64,000 bases of DNA from Chamaecyparis obtusa (lineage: Eukaryota; Streptophyta; Pinopsida; Cupressales; Cupressaceae), in NCBI GenBank assembly GCA_027943335.1, contig BSBK01000963.1, positions 1,287,001-1,351,000 on the forward strand, read 5' to 3'. Positions 45,188 through 57,225 of the stretch are shown one piece after another. The notes beneath the pieces are model-generated. The model ran no database searches. It saw nothing but the letters and a program-made list of their open reading frames with translations, and had not been told where the DNA came from. A program made the position numbers and the translations under genes. The first letter of the stretch is position 1, and each line of letters starts with the position of its first letter.

Positions 45188-45192
45188 GTTAC

Positions 45193-46764
45193 CAATTGAT
45201 TCAAACCTTTGTGATAAGCCCAAACAGTTGTGACATCCTCTGAGATCGTTATGGGTCCTTAATGGTTTTTTTTCACTAGCAACCCATGATAAATTTCTGC
45301 AAATGCATAATAAACATGAGCCACTGCTTTGCTATGAATTTGAGCTTAAACACAATATGTACACAGTCTTGTTACTATGTCCTTGGTTTCAGTTATCATA
45401 AATATTATGTACACATTATATGGCAGTTTCCAGTGCTTTCAAGTGGTTTAGACCACCGTAGTCTATACATTCAATTGTATATATTTATAAATGTTGATTA
45501 AAAAAACATTAGCCTAATTAGATCTGAATATGTTAGTTAAACTGAACTTCCTCACTCCCATGAGGCATTAGGAAGCTACAAGGAATTTCAAATGTTATTC
45601 ACATACTGAGGGTACAAGAGGAAATTATCCTAGATTGAAGCCATAACTACTACTTCACTACTGCTGCACACATAGGCTTAGTGAATGTTATGATGCTAGG
45701 AATGGTATTTTTCGTTGTAGCATGCAAAAAATTAATATTTCTATGCCCATTTTCAAATGATTTTCAAACATACCCTCTCATTCCAGATAATATTAATACT
45801 TAGTACATTCAACTCTACAATTCAAGTCCAAAATGGTGCTTCTACATGAAGTTAGCAGAAAAATGAGGAGTCTTTATTAGAGCTATAAAACCTATTAGTT
45901 GTGATTGTAGAAAATAAATCACAAGAAATGGAAAATAAATCAAAACTATATGCAAATTTTAGCATAACCATTTACACAAATATATTTGGTGCAATGTAAT
46001 ATTTTACAATAATGACAATAAAAATGATACCATCTACAATGTATTTATCTAAATCAAGACAAAATGATCAATAATGGGAAACCCTCTGCAAATAAGAAAA
46101 TCCAAGCATTCCAATGAAAAATGAAAACCCTCCACAATTTTATTTATTTCATTATTTTTTGCAATATCAGACAAGAGAAAACCTGGTTTTGTAGCTTGTT
46201 TGGTGCTCTTCCTATTATTTAAGCTCTCCCATGTTGCTTTTACACCCTACCATTGTGAGAATCGGCTATCAAAATGAGTGACAATTTTTAAATCTGCAAA
46301 CAAAAAAACATTCCTTGAGTGAGTTGAAAATGTGCTAGCATGCATGCTGAAAGCTTAGTATCAACTAATAAATCCTTGGTAGATGGTCAATGTTGGAAAA
46401 CATTTATTAGCAAAATGCTCAGGATCTAATTATATCTAATTATGACAAATTCAAAATTTCCAATGATTGTCAATATTTTGTTGTTGAATGCTAAGAATAA
46501 ATGCAATCAAAGAAGTCTTAAGCAACCCTGAACTGAAATCCATATGAAGACCTGATCAAGGAAATATCTTGTCAAATGCTAAAATGAGCAAAATATTGTG
46601 TAGTTTGCAAAAAGATCACCATTATAGGAGCATTTATTTACACCTCAAGGGACTACTTGATGGATTGCAAATATTAGTGTAAGGTATAGGTGGATTGCTT
46701 TGTAGAGTAAATCATGATTGACCACGCAGGAGGTGGCAAAATCCTATTAAATTGAGAGAATTTA
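45193..46764. other. Unassigned flank
   Basis: No coding frame or known repeat recognised. Confidence 0.5.
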
Positions 46765-47098
46765 CATGGATTTAATTTGTTTTTTATTAAGCTAAATGGG
46801 TTAAATGAAATGCAACAAGGTGACACAATTACCAAATGGGTAACCAACAAAACCAAAATTGGAACAACAAAAAAGCCTAACCAAGAGGACATCAAAGTTG
46901 TATCACTACGATAAATAGAGAGCACAATAGAAAAAACAAAAGAACAACCAATTTAATTTGTTTTTGAATACGATAAATGAGTTATAAAAACTATAACAAA
47001 GGAACACAATTACCAAATGGGTAATAAACAAAATCAAAATCAGAACAACAAAAATCCCAATCAAGAGGACAACAAAGTTATAACACTATAATAAATGA
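46765..47098. repeat. About 181-bp tandem duplication
   Basis: ACACAATTACCAAATGGGTAA starts at 46823 and 47004, with shared flanks (TTTAATTTGTTTTT before, CAAGAGGACA after). The copies are diverged. Confidence 0.85.
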
Positions 47099-47280
47099 TT
47101 GAACCTTCTTCTGCATTTTTCTCTACAAACATGTATTATTTCCTTCCTTTAAGCTGCCCTAAGATTGTCTCCACCATCGCTCACATTATGAGGTTTCTAT
47201 GCCTCTAAAAATGCTCGAAAATCACATTTTATAGGGTTCCTTTCTCACAATTTTACCCTTCCCTTTTCTTGCAAAGAATG
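47098..47280. repeat. Dispersed repeat, copy 1
   Basis: Resembles 56699-56815 (GATTGAACCTTC, GCTCACATT-TGAGGTTT, ATGCCTCTAAAAAT in order). Its end (TTTTACCCTTCCCTTTTC-TGCAA) also resembles part of 58890-58920. The family is unknown. Confidence 0.75.
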
Positions 47281-47633
47281 AGATGCTCATAACCTTAACA
47301 TGTTTAGACAACATTCCGAATATGCCAATTCACTGCCTACCATAAGTGGGATATAGTGCATACTATACTGACTATGAAAATTCATTGCCTACCACTCGTC
47401 CATTTACTAGTGCAAGTAATAGCATTAGTTTTGATATTAATGCATTGCCCAATTTGCAATGAATATTTATCCAAACAATCAAGATTGATTTTGAAGATGA
47501 TTTTTTTGCACATGTTTAGCTTCTTACAATTGTAGAGCATAAATTTGTATAGTCAGTTGTACTAGTAAGTTTCTACAAAATGTCATCTCCAATATTTAAG
47601 GACATTTCCTTTTGAAAGGGATTATATGATTAT
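47281..47633. other. Unassigned
   Basis: Nothing recognised; ATGTA at 47634-47638 is the left target duplication of the next element. Confidence 0.5.
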
Positions 47634-47767
47634 ATGTATGGTGGAGGACCACCTCAAAAAACACCAGAATACTAGAAGCACAAAAAATTCAGCTAAAGTC
47701 GAAGGGGACCTACGAAGTCATATTTAATCCTTATTTATGATTAAATATAAACTATAAACCAACATTC

Positions 47768-47957
47768 CAGGACTCGCTGAGTCCATGCCTGACTCAGCGA
47801 GTCCGAGCCAGAGTCAAGCCAGCCGAGTTTGGCTGCCTCTGGACTCGGACTCGGACTCGGCCGAGTCAGGCATGGACTCGCCGAGTCCTGCCGAGTCTAT
47901 GGACTCGCCGAGTCTATGGACTCGCCAGACTCGGTGAGTCCCGATGCCTGGACTCGG
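47768..47957. repeat. Cluster of about 14 GACTCG/CGAGTC hexamers
   Basis: A GC-rich island in AT-rich DNA. The hexamer occurs in both orientations, often as GACTCGCCGAGTC-type dyads. It is a plausible subterminal transposase-binding array. Confidence 0.88.
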
Positions 47958-48372
47958 CCGGCGGTCAGCGCTTAAAAAAAACATTTTTTTATTATTTCAC
48001 TTCGTTTTTTTGGTTTGTTTTGCCTTTTATAATGTCTTTGACCTAAAAAGGTCATTCTATCACTTGCATAAGGAAAGAAGAGAGAATGGAGACTTGGAGT
48101 GGGTTGATCAGGTGGATCGAGAGGCAGAGTCAGTAGTGATGGCACAGGAGGAGGCTAGAGCACGAGGAGACCCAGTGCAGGACCCTGAGGCTGAGAGTGG
48201 TGGATCCGAGTCTGATGATGAGGATTATGAGGAGGGTGATGATGAGGAGGAGGAGGTTTCCGATGAGCATGTCGCTGAGGATCCTGTTTCAGTTCAGCCT
48301 CAAACACAGGGAGAGAGGATGGTTATAGAGTCTTCCATTTGTCATTTTAGGTGTACTCGTAGGAGGACATAG
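47944..48372 (+). pseudogene. Transposase C-terminal-like acidic fragment
   Basis: A 142-codon frame. Its first third is hydrophobic and probably not true coding. From about 48060 it reads HKERRENGDLEWVDQVDREA, followed by MAQEEARARGDP and a run of Asp/Glu (DDEDYEEGDDEEEEV). Such an acidic tail after a W-V-D-Q-V-D stretch resembles C-termini of plant hAT transposases. There is no dimerisation or catalytic domain. It may be what remains after internal deletion of an autonomous transposon. Confidence 0.42.
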
Positions 48373-50305
48373 GCTACTATGAGGCTATGAGCCTTTATTT
48401 TGAATCTTTGATATATGTTTTGAACTTCTCATTCCATGGATTTCATATTCCATGAATATTGTAGACATTTTGATTTATCATTTGACAGTGACACTATATT
48501 TCAGATTTCTACATGTTATTTGGTTTAACAGTGTCAGTAACTTTAACTAGTTTTCTTCAGAAATCCGTATTTTTACTTATGTGATCTATGCAAAGTTGTG
48601 TATGTGTGCAAAGGAGTTTCTATTTATCTCAATTATTGTTTATTAGATGTTAATTGACTAAATATTGCAGGAAAAAAACTTAAAATCCTTAAAAATCTTT
48701 GCATTTCATGGGTTTTTTGATTTGCCGACTCCGGGCGCCGAGTCCATTTTGAGCTTTTCAAGTCCAAGGCGAGTCCGAGTCTTGGAACATGTAATAGTTT
48801 ATACATGAGAAATACATTTTCACAATGTAATAGGCCGACATGATGGATGGTATTTAGTTTTTAGTAGTTTTTATAACTACCAAGAACCAATTATGTGTTC
48901 CTGGTTAAAAAGTTTTTGTTGTGATAGTTCTTAGGGATGGAGAAGCCGATCTCGGCAGTTGTAATGACAAAGATATAAATTTGATCTCCTCCTCATAACG
49001 ATTGATTTGTAGAGAGAGAGATTGCAATAAATAAAAGATTTATGCATTTTAAAGAGATTGTCTTAATGTGTTAAAATTGAAATTTGTTTGTTTCAAACAT
49101 TAGGCAAAGAAATCAGTTTTACTTAAACCTAAAATCTTCCTTGGTAACGGGTTGTTTTGGTTTCAAAATCTGATTTCCTTTATGCACCAATCGGGCTTCT
49201 CATTACCAAATTGACTTGGCATTGTTTTTGGCCAAATATAGTCATTGTTTTGGTACTAAAATCTGTTATAGAAAATCAGCAAAAAGTCCCTTGGGATTCG
49301 GTTTTCCTTGGCTTCAATTTCTGATTTTATGAAAGGTTTATGGCAGCACTAAGTGGGCTGCATATTACCAAAGAGTCTAGACATTTCTTGATCAACCAAA
49401 GTCATTAATGTAGGTGCAAAAATATGTTTTGATCAAATCTGAAAATGATCCTTGGTTTTAGTTTGCATAACTGAACATTTCTTGAATTTGGAGCAAATTT
49501 GGGAGTGGAAGTTACTGATTTCTAATCATGGCAAAAATCTGAGTTTTGGACAGATTTCTCTTCATTTTAATGTTTTTAAGATCCCATTTTTTAAGTATTG
49601 CCTATAGCTCGATTTGAACATGCAAGTTGGCTCTATGTCCATAAGCATTCAAAATCGATTAAAAAGGTTTTAAGCTGAAATCTTGGGCCAAATATGGAAT
49701 CACTTTTAGAGCAGATTTTGGTTTGAAAAATCTGTTTTAAATGTTAGTTTTGGTTGATTCATGGTATTGGTTTGTGAAAAGAAATATGCGGTTGCAGGAT
49801 ATGAGGAGTCAAATAACCAAAGGTGAACTATTTGTTGTTGCAAAATCTGCATTATTCTATATTGAATGGGATTACCAGATTATTATTGGTCTCATACAAG
49901 AGAACATGTGAATATATGAAGATTGCATGTTTATGTCAGTTTTAAGACAATAATGTAAATGCATGTGGTGGAATTTTAAATAAGTTTGAGCACCAACTGT
50001 TTGATAAAATGTCGATGCAAAGAAACTACAGAAATAAGAGACTTCATGTAAGCCAACTAAGTTCATAAGAGTAAAACTCTGTGGTAAGAATCCTTATTGA
50101 ATGGAAGCATATTAGTACTTTGTTTTGTGGCAGTAAAGACAACCCTAATGTACAAGATTTTCTAAAGTTTCATGTTTCTCCTCATCAAGTAAGTTTGATG
50201 ATAGAAATAAAAAAATTCCCAAAATGGTATTTTGTGAGTCTATGACATTGCATTTTGCAGATTGAGTAAGATTTTGAGATTCTGTGAATTCTCTCCGCAT
50301 CAAAT

Positions 50306-50318
50306 TGATATCAGAGCC
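50306..50318 (+). other. Primer binding site, initiator Met tRNA type
   Basis: TGATATCAGAGCC, one transition from TGGTATCAGAGCC, three bases after the LTR end CATCA. Confidence 0.87.
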
Positions 50319-50431
50319 CAGAAGGTCTTGGCAAGGGTAGTTTGGAAAACAATGTGGGTAGTCAGGTTGTTGAAAGAACCTGTGAAGAAGCCAAGAAACT
50401 AGGTAAGAGGAGAGAAACCTAGTGAGGTACG

Positions 50432-51186
50432 ATGGGGCAAGAAGATATGGTCTTTCTTACAAGATTATACCTTTTTAGGAGGTATCAGCAGAGTAAGGAT
50501 TCACAGAAAGAGAAGATAGATGAAAAGAAGAAAAGAGAAGAAGAAGAGAGGAAACAAAGAGAAAAGAAGAGGATGATACAAGAGGAGATAAGAAGTTTGA
50601 AAAGAGCACTAGAGGAGAATGAATTAAGTTGCAGAAACTTACAAAATGCATAGAGAAGGATAAGAAGGATGTTGTTGAACACATTGTGGATCATACTAAT
50701 TTGCTAAATGAAGAAGCAGAGAAAGAGTGCAGTGCTAATATAGTTTTTGATCAAGTTTGTGATGAGAAAGAGACTGAAAACTCTCCTAGTAAGATTTTTG
50801 TATTACATAACAATAGCCAAGAATGTTTGCTGAAAGAAGAAGTAATAAATGAGTCTTTTGAGATTCATGAAGTGAAACGAGTTGATAGCCATGAGGAAGA
50901 CAAAGTTGTTGCTCGTACACAAATAGTTATTGTTGCTGAAAAGCACTGTGAAGTACATAAGGAAGATATTGAGGACATGCAGATTCAATAAGAGGATTCA
51001 AACAATCTTCATGCCGATAATATGTTTTGTGCTAACAATCTTCATGTCGGATTGCAGGTCATGTGTGATTTCTCAGCACAATATAGAGCAAGTGGAGATC
51101 ATCCATGTTTTACTTGCAAGTGTGCACATTATGGTGCAAAGAAATTGGAAAAGTTGGAAGAAGTGGACAATTCAAGGGGACCTTGA
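50432..51186 (+). pseudogene. Coiled-coil protein of the non-autonomous element, broken
   Basis: An ATG at 50432 opens a frame that shifts by one base near 50625, passes TAA at 50989-50991 and ends at TGA 51184-51186, about 250 codons in all. Residues 25-70 are almost entirely Lys, Glu, Arg and Gln (KKREEEERKQREKKR), a long charged coiled coil. The middle is acidic. The last part has a Cys/His cluster, CFTCKCAHYGAKK, which may bind metal but is not a standard zinc knuckle. I recognise no family. Being the only gene, it presumably had a role in cis or was captured from a host gene. Confidence 0.7.
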
Positions 51187-52284
51187 ATTCTTTCATCCCT
51201 GGGAGTTTGGTGTAGGAGCACCTTAGAAAACACCAAAATACTAGAAGCACAACAAATTGTAATGACCCTTACTATAAAGGCCACTAAAACCCCCAAATCT
51301 GAACTGAGACAATTCGTCAAACAGTTGGCATGCACTTGAATGGTCTTGTTTACAATGATGTGTTTCGAGGTGTTTATTTGTTTTGGGCATCAAATGTTAT
51401 TGAGATAACAATACCAATATGAAATGAAATGACAGTGCAAAGCCAATATATCATGAACTACTCAAATCTGATTGCAATGTAGGACTGATTCAAGCTATTA
51501 CAATGAGCATTGATAAATGACAACCAATAGAATATAACTAGATCAACCCAGCTAGCAAAGTCTGATGACTATTCTCAGAATGACTATGACAATCTTCAGA
51601 CTTCAAGACAATTGATCTAACAACGAAGTCACATATATTATAATCAATACTAAACTCATTACAAGTGTGGCACTGACTGATTATAATGGACTGTTCTGTG
51701 CACAAGGACCGTTACTAAACAAGAACTTGGGTAATTACATGTCCTAACAATGCATTTCAATATACTGATTTCATAATCATATCAATGACTGATTACAGTA
51801 GCAAATGATGTAATAACAGTGACTGTTCAAGTCTGAGAACATATAACTTTTTTTTACAATTTCATTGTCAACAAATGCATCCAAAATTTACATGAAAAGA
51901 ACTTGATTTTTGCCCCTGATATCTGAAGATCACTGCTGATGGTAAGTGGACTGGAATAGTCCCAAATTGCTCCCACCACACCTACCGTACTGCCTGCAAG
52001 TATAGGGCCGTACTAGGCCATACTGTACGGCTCTGATATAAAAATTTGAGCCCAGTATCAAGTGCTGAAAATGATGGTAAAAGGGGCGCCTAGGGTATAG
52101 GGACCCTCCCACAAATGCATAAAAATATCCTCCAAGTAGATATGAAGTTATGAACAAAACTTTGACTCCAGGGCCTGAGATTGAAAGTCTGAAAATGTGC
52201 CAATTTGTCTTCAATCTTTCACCACACTGATTCACCAACGCAATAGGTGAATTTAAACCCTTATTCCAATGAAGTACCAATGAG

Positions 52285-53182
52285 ATGGCTGAGTACCAAC
52301 TCCAAATTGCAACCCTTCAGTAGATATTTCACTACCTCAGTTATGCCAATCTAGGGGAGTTATCGTTCCCAAAGATCGAATAGTATTTGCAGACCCAAAA
52401 GACTACAAATTGCTCCACAATGGAAGAAGTAGAAGAAATCTCAAATCCAAGCATGTCCAAATGAATGCCCAAACCCCCTATTTATTCACAATGTCCAATT
52501 ACAATATATATAGCAATGTCCGAACACAATGGACTGTTGTTTCTGAATACAAATATGACTGAAATGATGCAATAACAGTACTGTTTCAGACCTGTATATC
52601 TATGACTGTATACATACAACTCTTATGCAAATTTTTACCATTTTGGTATCCAAAACATCAATATCAAACAATGTATAAAACCTAGAAATGCTGCACCAAA
52701 TGTTGATCAAATCGATGATGAAGTATGCTGATGTAGACACCTCCAATTGCACCCGAACTGATCCCAATTTACAGCTGATTGTAGATGGCTGCAATAATTT
52801 TTTGGACTACTTTTTCACTTTGCTTTTTCGGACTGCTTTTTTCGGATTTGCTTTTTCGAACTGCTTTTTCGGATCCGCTTTTTCGTTTTGCTTTTTCGGA
52901 CCTATTTTTTCTTCCTCTTGCAACCAAAACTCAAACCCTCAGGTAAATCTGAGGATTCCAAATAAGCTCAACATGAAATGGCTGAATACCAACTCCAAAT
53001 TGCAACCCTTCAATAGATATTTCACTACCTCAGTTATGCCAATCTAGGGGAGTTATCGTTCCCAAAGATCGAATAGTATTTGCAGACCCAAAAGACTACA
53101 AATTGCTCCACAATGGAAGAAGTAGAAGAAATCTCAAATCCAAGCATGTCCAAATGAATGCCCAAGCCCCCTATTTATTCAC
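52285..53182 (-). repeat. 205-bp direct repeat pair within solo LTR
   Basis: 52285-52489 and 52978-53182, offset 693, nearly identical. On the minus strand each begins GTGAATAAATAGGGGG, a TATA-like core, followed by pyrimidine-rich leader sequence, so the repeat may be a duplicated promoter plus transcription start. Confidence 0.9.
52815..52912. repeat. Short tandem repeat of TGCTTTTTCGGA
   Basis: About six copies of a 13-15-base unit between the two 205-base repeats. The frame FRTAFFGFAFSNCFF across it is a by-product. Confidence 0.85.
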
Positions 53183-55072
53183 TTTTTGAGAAGTTACTAA
53201 GAACTTCTAGAAGCATCCATTATAAAATCCCATTATAATGCACTTTTATAATAATATAACTTTATAAAATAAAAAGTGCAACTCAACTTAAAATTATAAC
53301 ATGCAAGGCCCGCATAACTCATAATAATAAAAATAAGCTCTAAATCACTTCTCCAAGAGCAAATACGACCACTGATATACAAAATGACTCTCTCCACATC
53401 GCCACCAGTCTACGAGAGCCTGTGATAGACTGATCCGGCACGCTAAACGATGTCAGCCAGAATGGGGACATGACACAAATTCAGCTAAAGTCCAAAGGGA
53501 CCTACAAAGTCATATTTAATCCTTATTTATGATTAAATATAAACTATAAACCATGTAATAGTTTATACATGAGAAATACATTTTCACAATGTAATGGATG
53601 GACATGATGGATGGTATTTAGTTTTTAGTAGTTTTTATAACTACCAAGAACCAATTATGTGTTCCTAGTTAAAAAGTTTTTGTTGTGATAGTTCTTAGGG
53701 ATGGAGAAGCCGATCTCGGCAATTGTAATGACAGAGATATAAATTTGATCTCCTGCTCATAATGATTGATCTGTAGAGAGAGAGAGATTGCAATAAATAA
53801 AAGATTTATGCATTTTAAAGAGATTGTCTTACTGTGTTAAAATTGAAATTTGTTTGTTTCAAACATTAGGCAAAGAAATCAGTTTTACTTAAACCTGAAA
53901 TCTTCCTTGGTAACGGGTTGTTTTGGTTTCAAAATCTGATTTCCTTTATGCACCAATCAGGCTGCTCATTACCAAATTGACTTGGCATTGTTTTTGGCCA
54001 AATATAGTCATTGTTTTGGTACTAAAATCTGTTATAGAAAATCAGCAAAAAGTCCCTTGGGATTCGGTTTTACTTGGCTTCAATTTCTCATTTTAAGAAA
54101 GGTTTATAGCAGCACTAAGTGGGCTGCATATTACCAAAGAGTCTAGACATTTCTTGATCAACGAAAGTCATTAATGTAGGTGCAAAAATATGTTTTGATC
54201 AAATCTGAAAATGATTCTTGGTTTTAGTTTGCATAACTGAACATTTCTTGAATTTGGAGCAAATTTGGGAGTGAGAGTTACTGATTTCTAATCATGGCAA
54301 AAATCTGAGTTTTGGACAGATTTCTCTTCATTTTAATGTTTTTAAGATCCATTTTTTAAGTATTGCCTATAGCTCGATTTGAACATGCAAGTTGGCTCTA
54401 TGTCCATAAGCATTCAAAATCGATTAAAAAGGTTCTAAGCTGAAATCTTGGGCCAAATATGGAATCACTTTTAGAGCAGATTTTGGTTTGAAAAATCTGT
54501 TTTAAATGTCAGTTTTGGTTGATTCATGGTATTGGTTTGTGAAAAGAAATATGGGGTTGTAGGATATGAGGAGTCACATAACCAAAGGTGAACTATTTGT
54601 TGTTGCAAAATCTGCATTATTCTATATTGAATGGGATTACCAGTTTATTGTTGGTCTCATACAAGAGAACATGTGAATATATGAAGATTGCATGTTTATG
54701 TCAGTTTTAAGACAGTAATGTAAATGCATGTGGTGGAATTTTAAATAAGTTTGAGTACCAACTGTTTGATAAAATGTCGATGCAAAGAAACTGCAGAAAT
54801 AAGAGACTTTGTGTAAGCCAACTAAGTTCGTAAGAGTAAAACTCTGTGGTAAGAATCCTTATTGAATGGAAGCATATAAGTGCTCTGTTTTGTGGCAGTA
54901 AAGACAATCCTAATGTACAAGATTTTCTAAAGTTTCATGTTTCTCCTCATCAAGTAAGTTTGCTGATAGAAATAAAAACATTCCCAAAATAGTATTTTGT
55001 GAGTCTATGACATTGCATTTTGCAGATTGAGTAAGATTTTGAGATTCTGTGAATTCTCTCCACATCAATGTA

Positions 55073-56698
55073 TTTTCATGAATTTATAACTTGTTAACAA
55101 TCATTCTCATTTGAACTGGGCACAAGATGCAACTCATCAGTCACTAAACATGACAAACACTTATGTTACGATTTAATTGAACATCATAAAGTATTCACCA
55201 TTTACACCGCATTTATCTAAGATAACCAATTATCAACAATAAATACTATTCTATCAGAATCCATTTGAACTTCAAGACAAGCCTTTGGCAGCAACATAAT
55301 TTGTCTCTGCATGGCTTAAAGACAATTCACGTACAAATATTCTATAAGGTTGACATTCCCATTCCCTCGATGACATGATAATCAATGATTCAATCTTGTC
55401 GAGAAAGAATTATTATTAATCGTATAGAACTCCATAAAGATGTGAGAATCAAGGCAACACATGGTGCCATGTACTTGCACTTGTTTTTAGATAGATAGGT
55501 GGTTTTGTATAATGTGAAATATTTTTCTTAAATGGCGAAACAGTCTATAATTTAGGAATAAGAATTTTAGTTGCAGATGATTAGGGTCTACTAATTGGCC
55601 TTATTTATTACTAATTATTTTATTAAAGCTCAAATAGTATCTTTGACCTACCCCCACCCCTACATATTCAAATAGCATTTTGTCTGTGTATACATGAGCA
55701 GTGAATCATAGTTTGGAGCTGGCAGAAGAGTTACAATGCTTTGCTGGTAGAATCAGTTCATGTTTCTGGCTAGGGTGTTGAAAATAGAGCACTGGTTTCT
55801 CCTTTGTATGGTCTGGAATTGAAGCATGCTGGTGTGCAAGAACTCCCACAAGGTGCATCATGTGGATAGTGGTCTAGTTTTTTTTATGTTGTAAGCTCTA
55901 TGTTTTCACTAAGGCATCTTTTATTGTATCTTGGGAATGTGATAGTTTAGTTTGAGTAGGTTTTCATATCCAACATAACTATTCTCAGGCTCGTTTAGAT
56001 GTTATGTAAGAGTGGTTTTGTTAGTATTTTCTGTTGTTCAGCAGGATAGGGGACCCTAAACAAAACTCCGATGTTATAATAAATCATAAATGCAAAAGGG
56101 TCAGACCTTGCTAACTACTATCTATGTGAATCAAACCTGATTTCCTAAGTACAAATCTTCAACAACTAGATTGAAAATCTATGGTTCCTTTTTATCCAGA
56201 TTTACAATTACAACTAAAATGATACAAATTAATGTCTCTCTTTTATGAGGAAAGAACTGGAGGTTCTGAGTCTCAAAACTTGCTGATAAAATTTTGCAAA
56301 TGGAGTAACAGCTAAAGGGCTTGATTGTGTAGAAAACGACTCTCCTATTGCTATGAATTATATCATACAATCTGAAATTTTCAATTTTATAACTGACAGT
56401 TTCCTATCCTATTTAAATACCTTCTTTTAGTGATGTGTATGAGTATCATATGATTTTGAACAACCATTAAAGCTAAATCAATTCCAACAAACCAAGGGTT
56501 TCTAATTACCATTTATAGAAAGAGATTAACCCGTATGATTTTTCTAAACATTATGTCTAGGATCAAATCAAGTTACAAATAAAATTGCAAAACCTTTTTT
56601 ACATTCAAATCGGACTATAATACATCACAAAAATGCTGCTACAACAACTTTAACAAACTACAGATGTGACAAGAACTCATACCAATAAGTAGACAAGA
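55073..56698. other. Unassigned flank
   Basis: No gene or known repeat recognised. Confidence 0.5.
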
Positions 56699-57225
56699 AC
56701 GATTGAACCTTCCTCTGCATTCTCTGCAAACACATATTATTTTTCTCTGAACCAAAGTTGCCTCCACCCCAGTCGCTCACATTCTGAGGTTTGTATGCCT
56801 CTAAAAATACTCATAAATCAGGGGATGCCATGCCTCCTCACTCAATGCATCCTTACTTCTTGACCCAAATAATTGGATCTTTGGAATTCTGGGTGAGCCA
56901 ATTTATTTCTGCTTAGTTCATTATAACATCATAGTCACAAATTCGGATCCGACTCCTCCCTCTTTCCCATCCCATTTCCTCTTAGGCTTTCTATTTGTTG
57001 ATTCAATTTGACAAGAACAGAGATAGTATGAACAAGTAGATAGCTCTGCAAATACCAAGAGCCAATTCATTAATAATTCTAGCCAGTTAAAATATGATTT
57101 CAGGATTTAACTGCTTATAAATATGCAGGTGAAATAAGAAATTTTCTCAAACATGTAACTCAAAAGCTTAAAACATGGAGGTTGCACACTTGGTTTGAGA
57201 AGAAAACTCTCTCAGTAGAAGAAAA
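56699..57225. repeat. Dispersed repeat, copy 2
   Basis: The left part matches copy 1 (47098-47230). The right part (56955-57220) matches copy 3: CATCCCATTTCCTCT, AGATAGCTCTGCAAATACCAAG, TTAATAATTCTAGCCAG, TGGTTTGAGAAGAAAA in order. Confidence 0.82.

Larger units (their letters stand above)
47761..48788. mobile_element. Non-autonomous DNA transposon with CGAGTC-rich ends
   Basis: Comparison with the other LTR, which has an uninterrupted site around 53540-53560, defines the insert. The ends are short inverted repeats: TTCCAGGACTCG on the left and CGAGTCTTGGAA on the right. The left 190 bases are packed with CGAGTC/GACTCG, and the right end has a few more. Target duplication is not clean, so superfamily is uncertain; a hAT relative is suggested by the ORF inside. 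Confidence 0.75.
47639..50302 (+). repeat. 5' LTR, with nested DNA transposon
   Basis: TGGTGGAGGACCACC to CTCCGCATCA. It is colinear with the right LTR except for 1,028 inserted bases at 47761-48788. Confidence 0.94.
51258..53475 (-). repeat. Solo LTR, 2.2 kb, minus strand
   Basis: 2,218 bases with target duplication CAAAT (51253-51257 and 53476-53480). On the minus strand it begins TGTCATGTCCCCATTCTGGC and ends GGTCATTACA, the same end style as the LTRs at 23182 and 28256. There is no primer site or coding region, so an internal recombination event left only the LTR. It contains a 205-base direct repeat. Confidence 0.9.
47639..55067 (+). mobile_element. Complete non-autonomous LTR element with coiled-coil ORF
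   Basis: LTR pair 47639-50302 and 51208-55067 with target duplication ATGTA at 47634-47638 and 55068-55072. An initiator-Met primer site lies next to the left LTR, and a short G/A tract precedes the right LTR. Each LTR carries one later insertion; without them both are 1,636-1,637 bases. The interior is 905 bases and encodes only a broken coiled-coil protein, with no gag core or pol. The primer site suggests a copia-type helper, but the sequence does not show which. Confidence 0.95.
51208..55067 (+). repeat. 3' LTR, with nested solo LTR
   Basis: TGGTGTAGGAGCACC to CTCCACATCA. It is colinear with the left LTR after removing 51258-53475 and one copy of CAAAT. Confidence 0.94.

Noticed and set aside
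52688..53047. 119-codon frame with Phe-rich hydrophobic repeats
   Set aside because: It is read through the TGCTTTTTCGGA short repeat inside a solo LTR; composition alone makes the frame.
47639..55067. First read as a tandem segmental duplication of about 1.6 kb
   Set aside because: The ATGTA target duplication and the primer site after the left copy show that the copies are LTRs.
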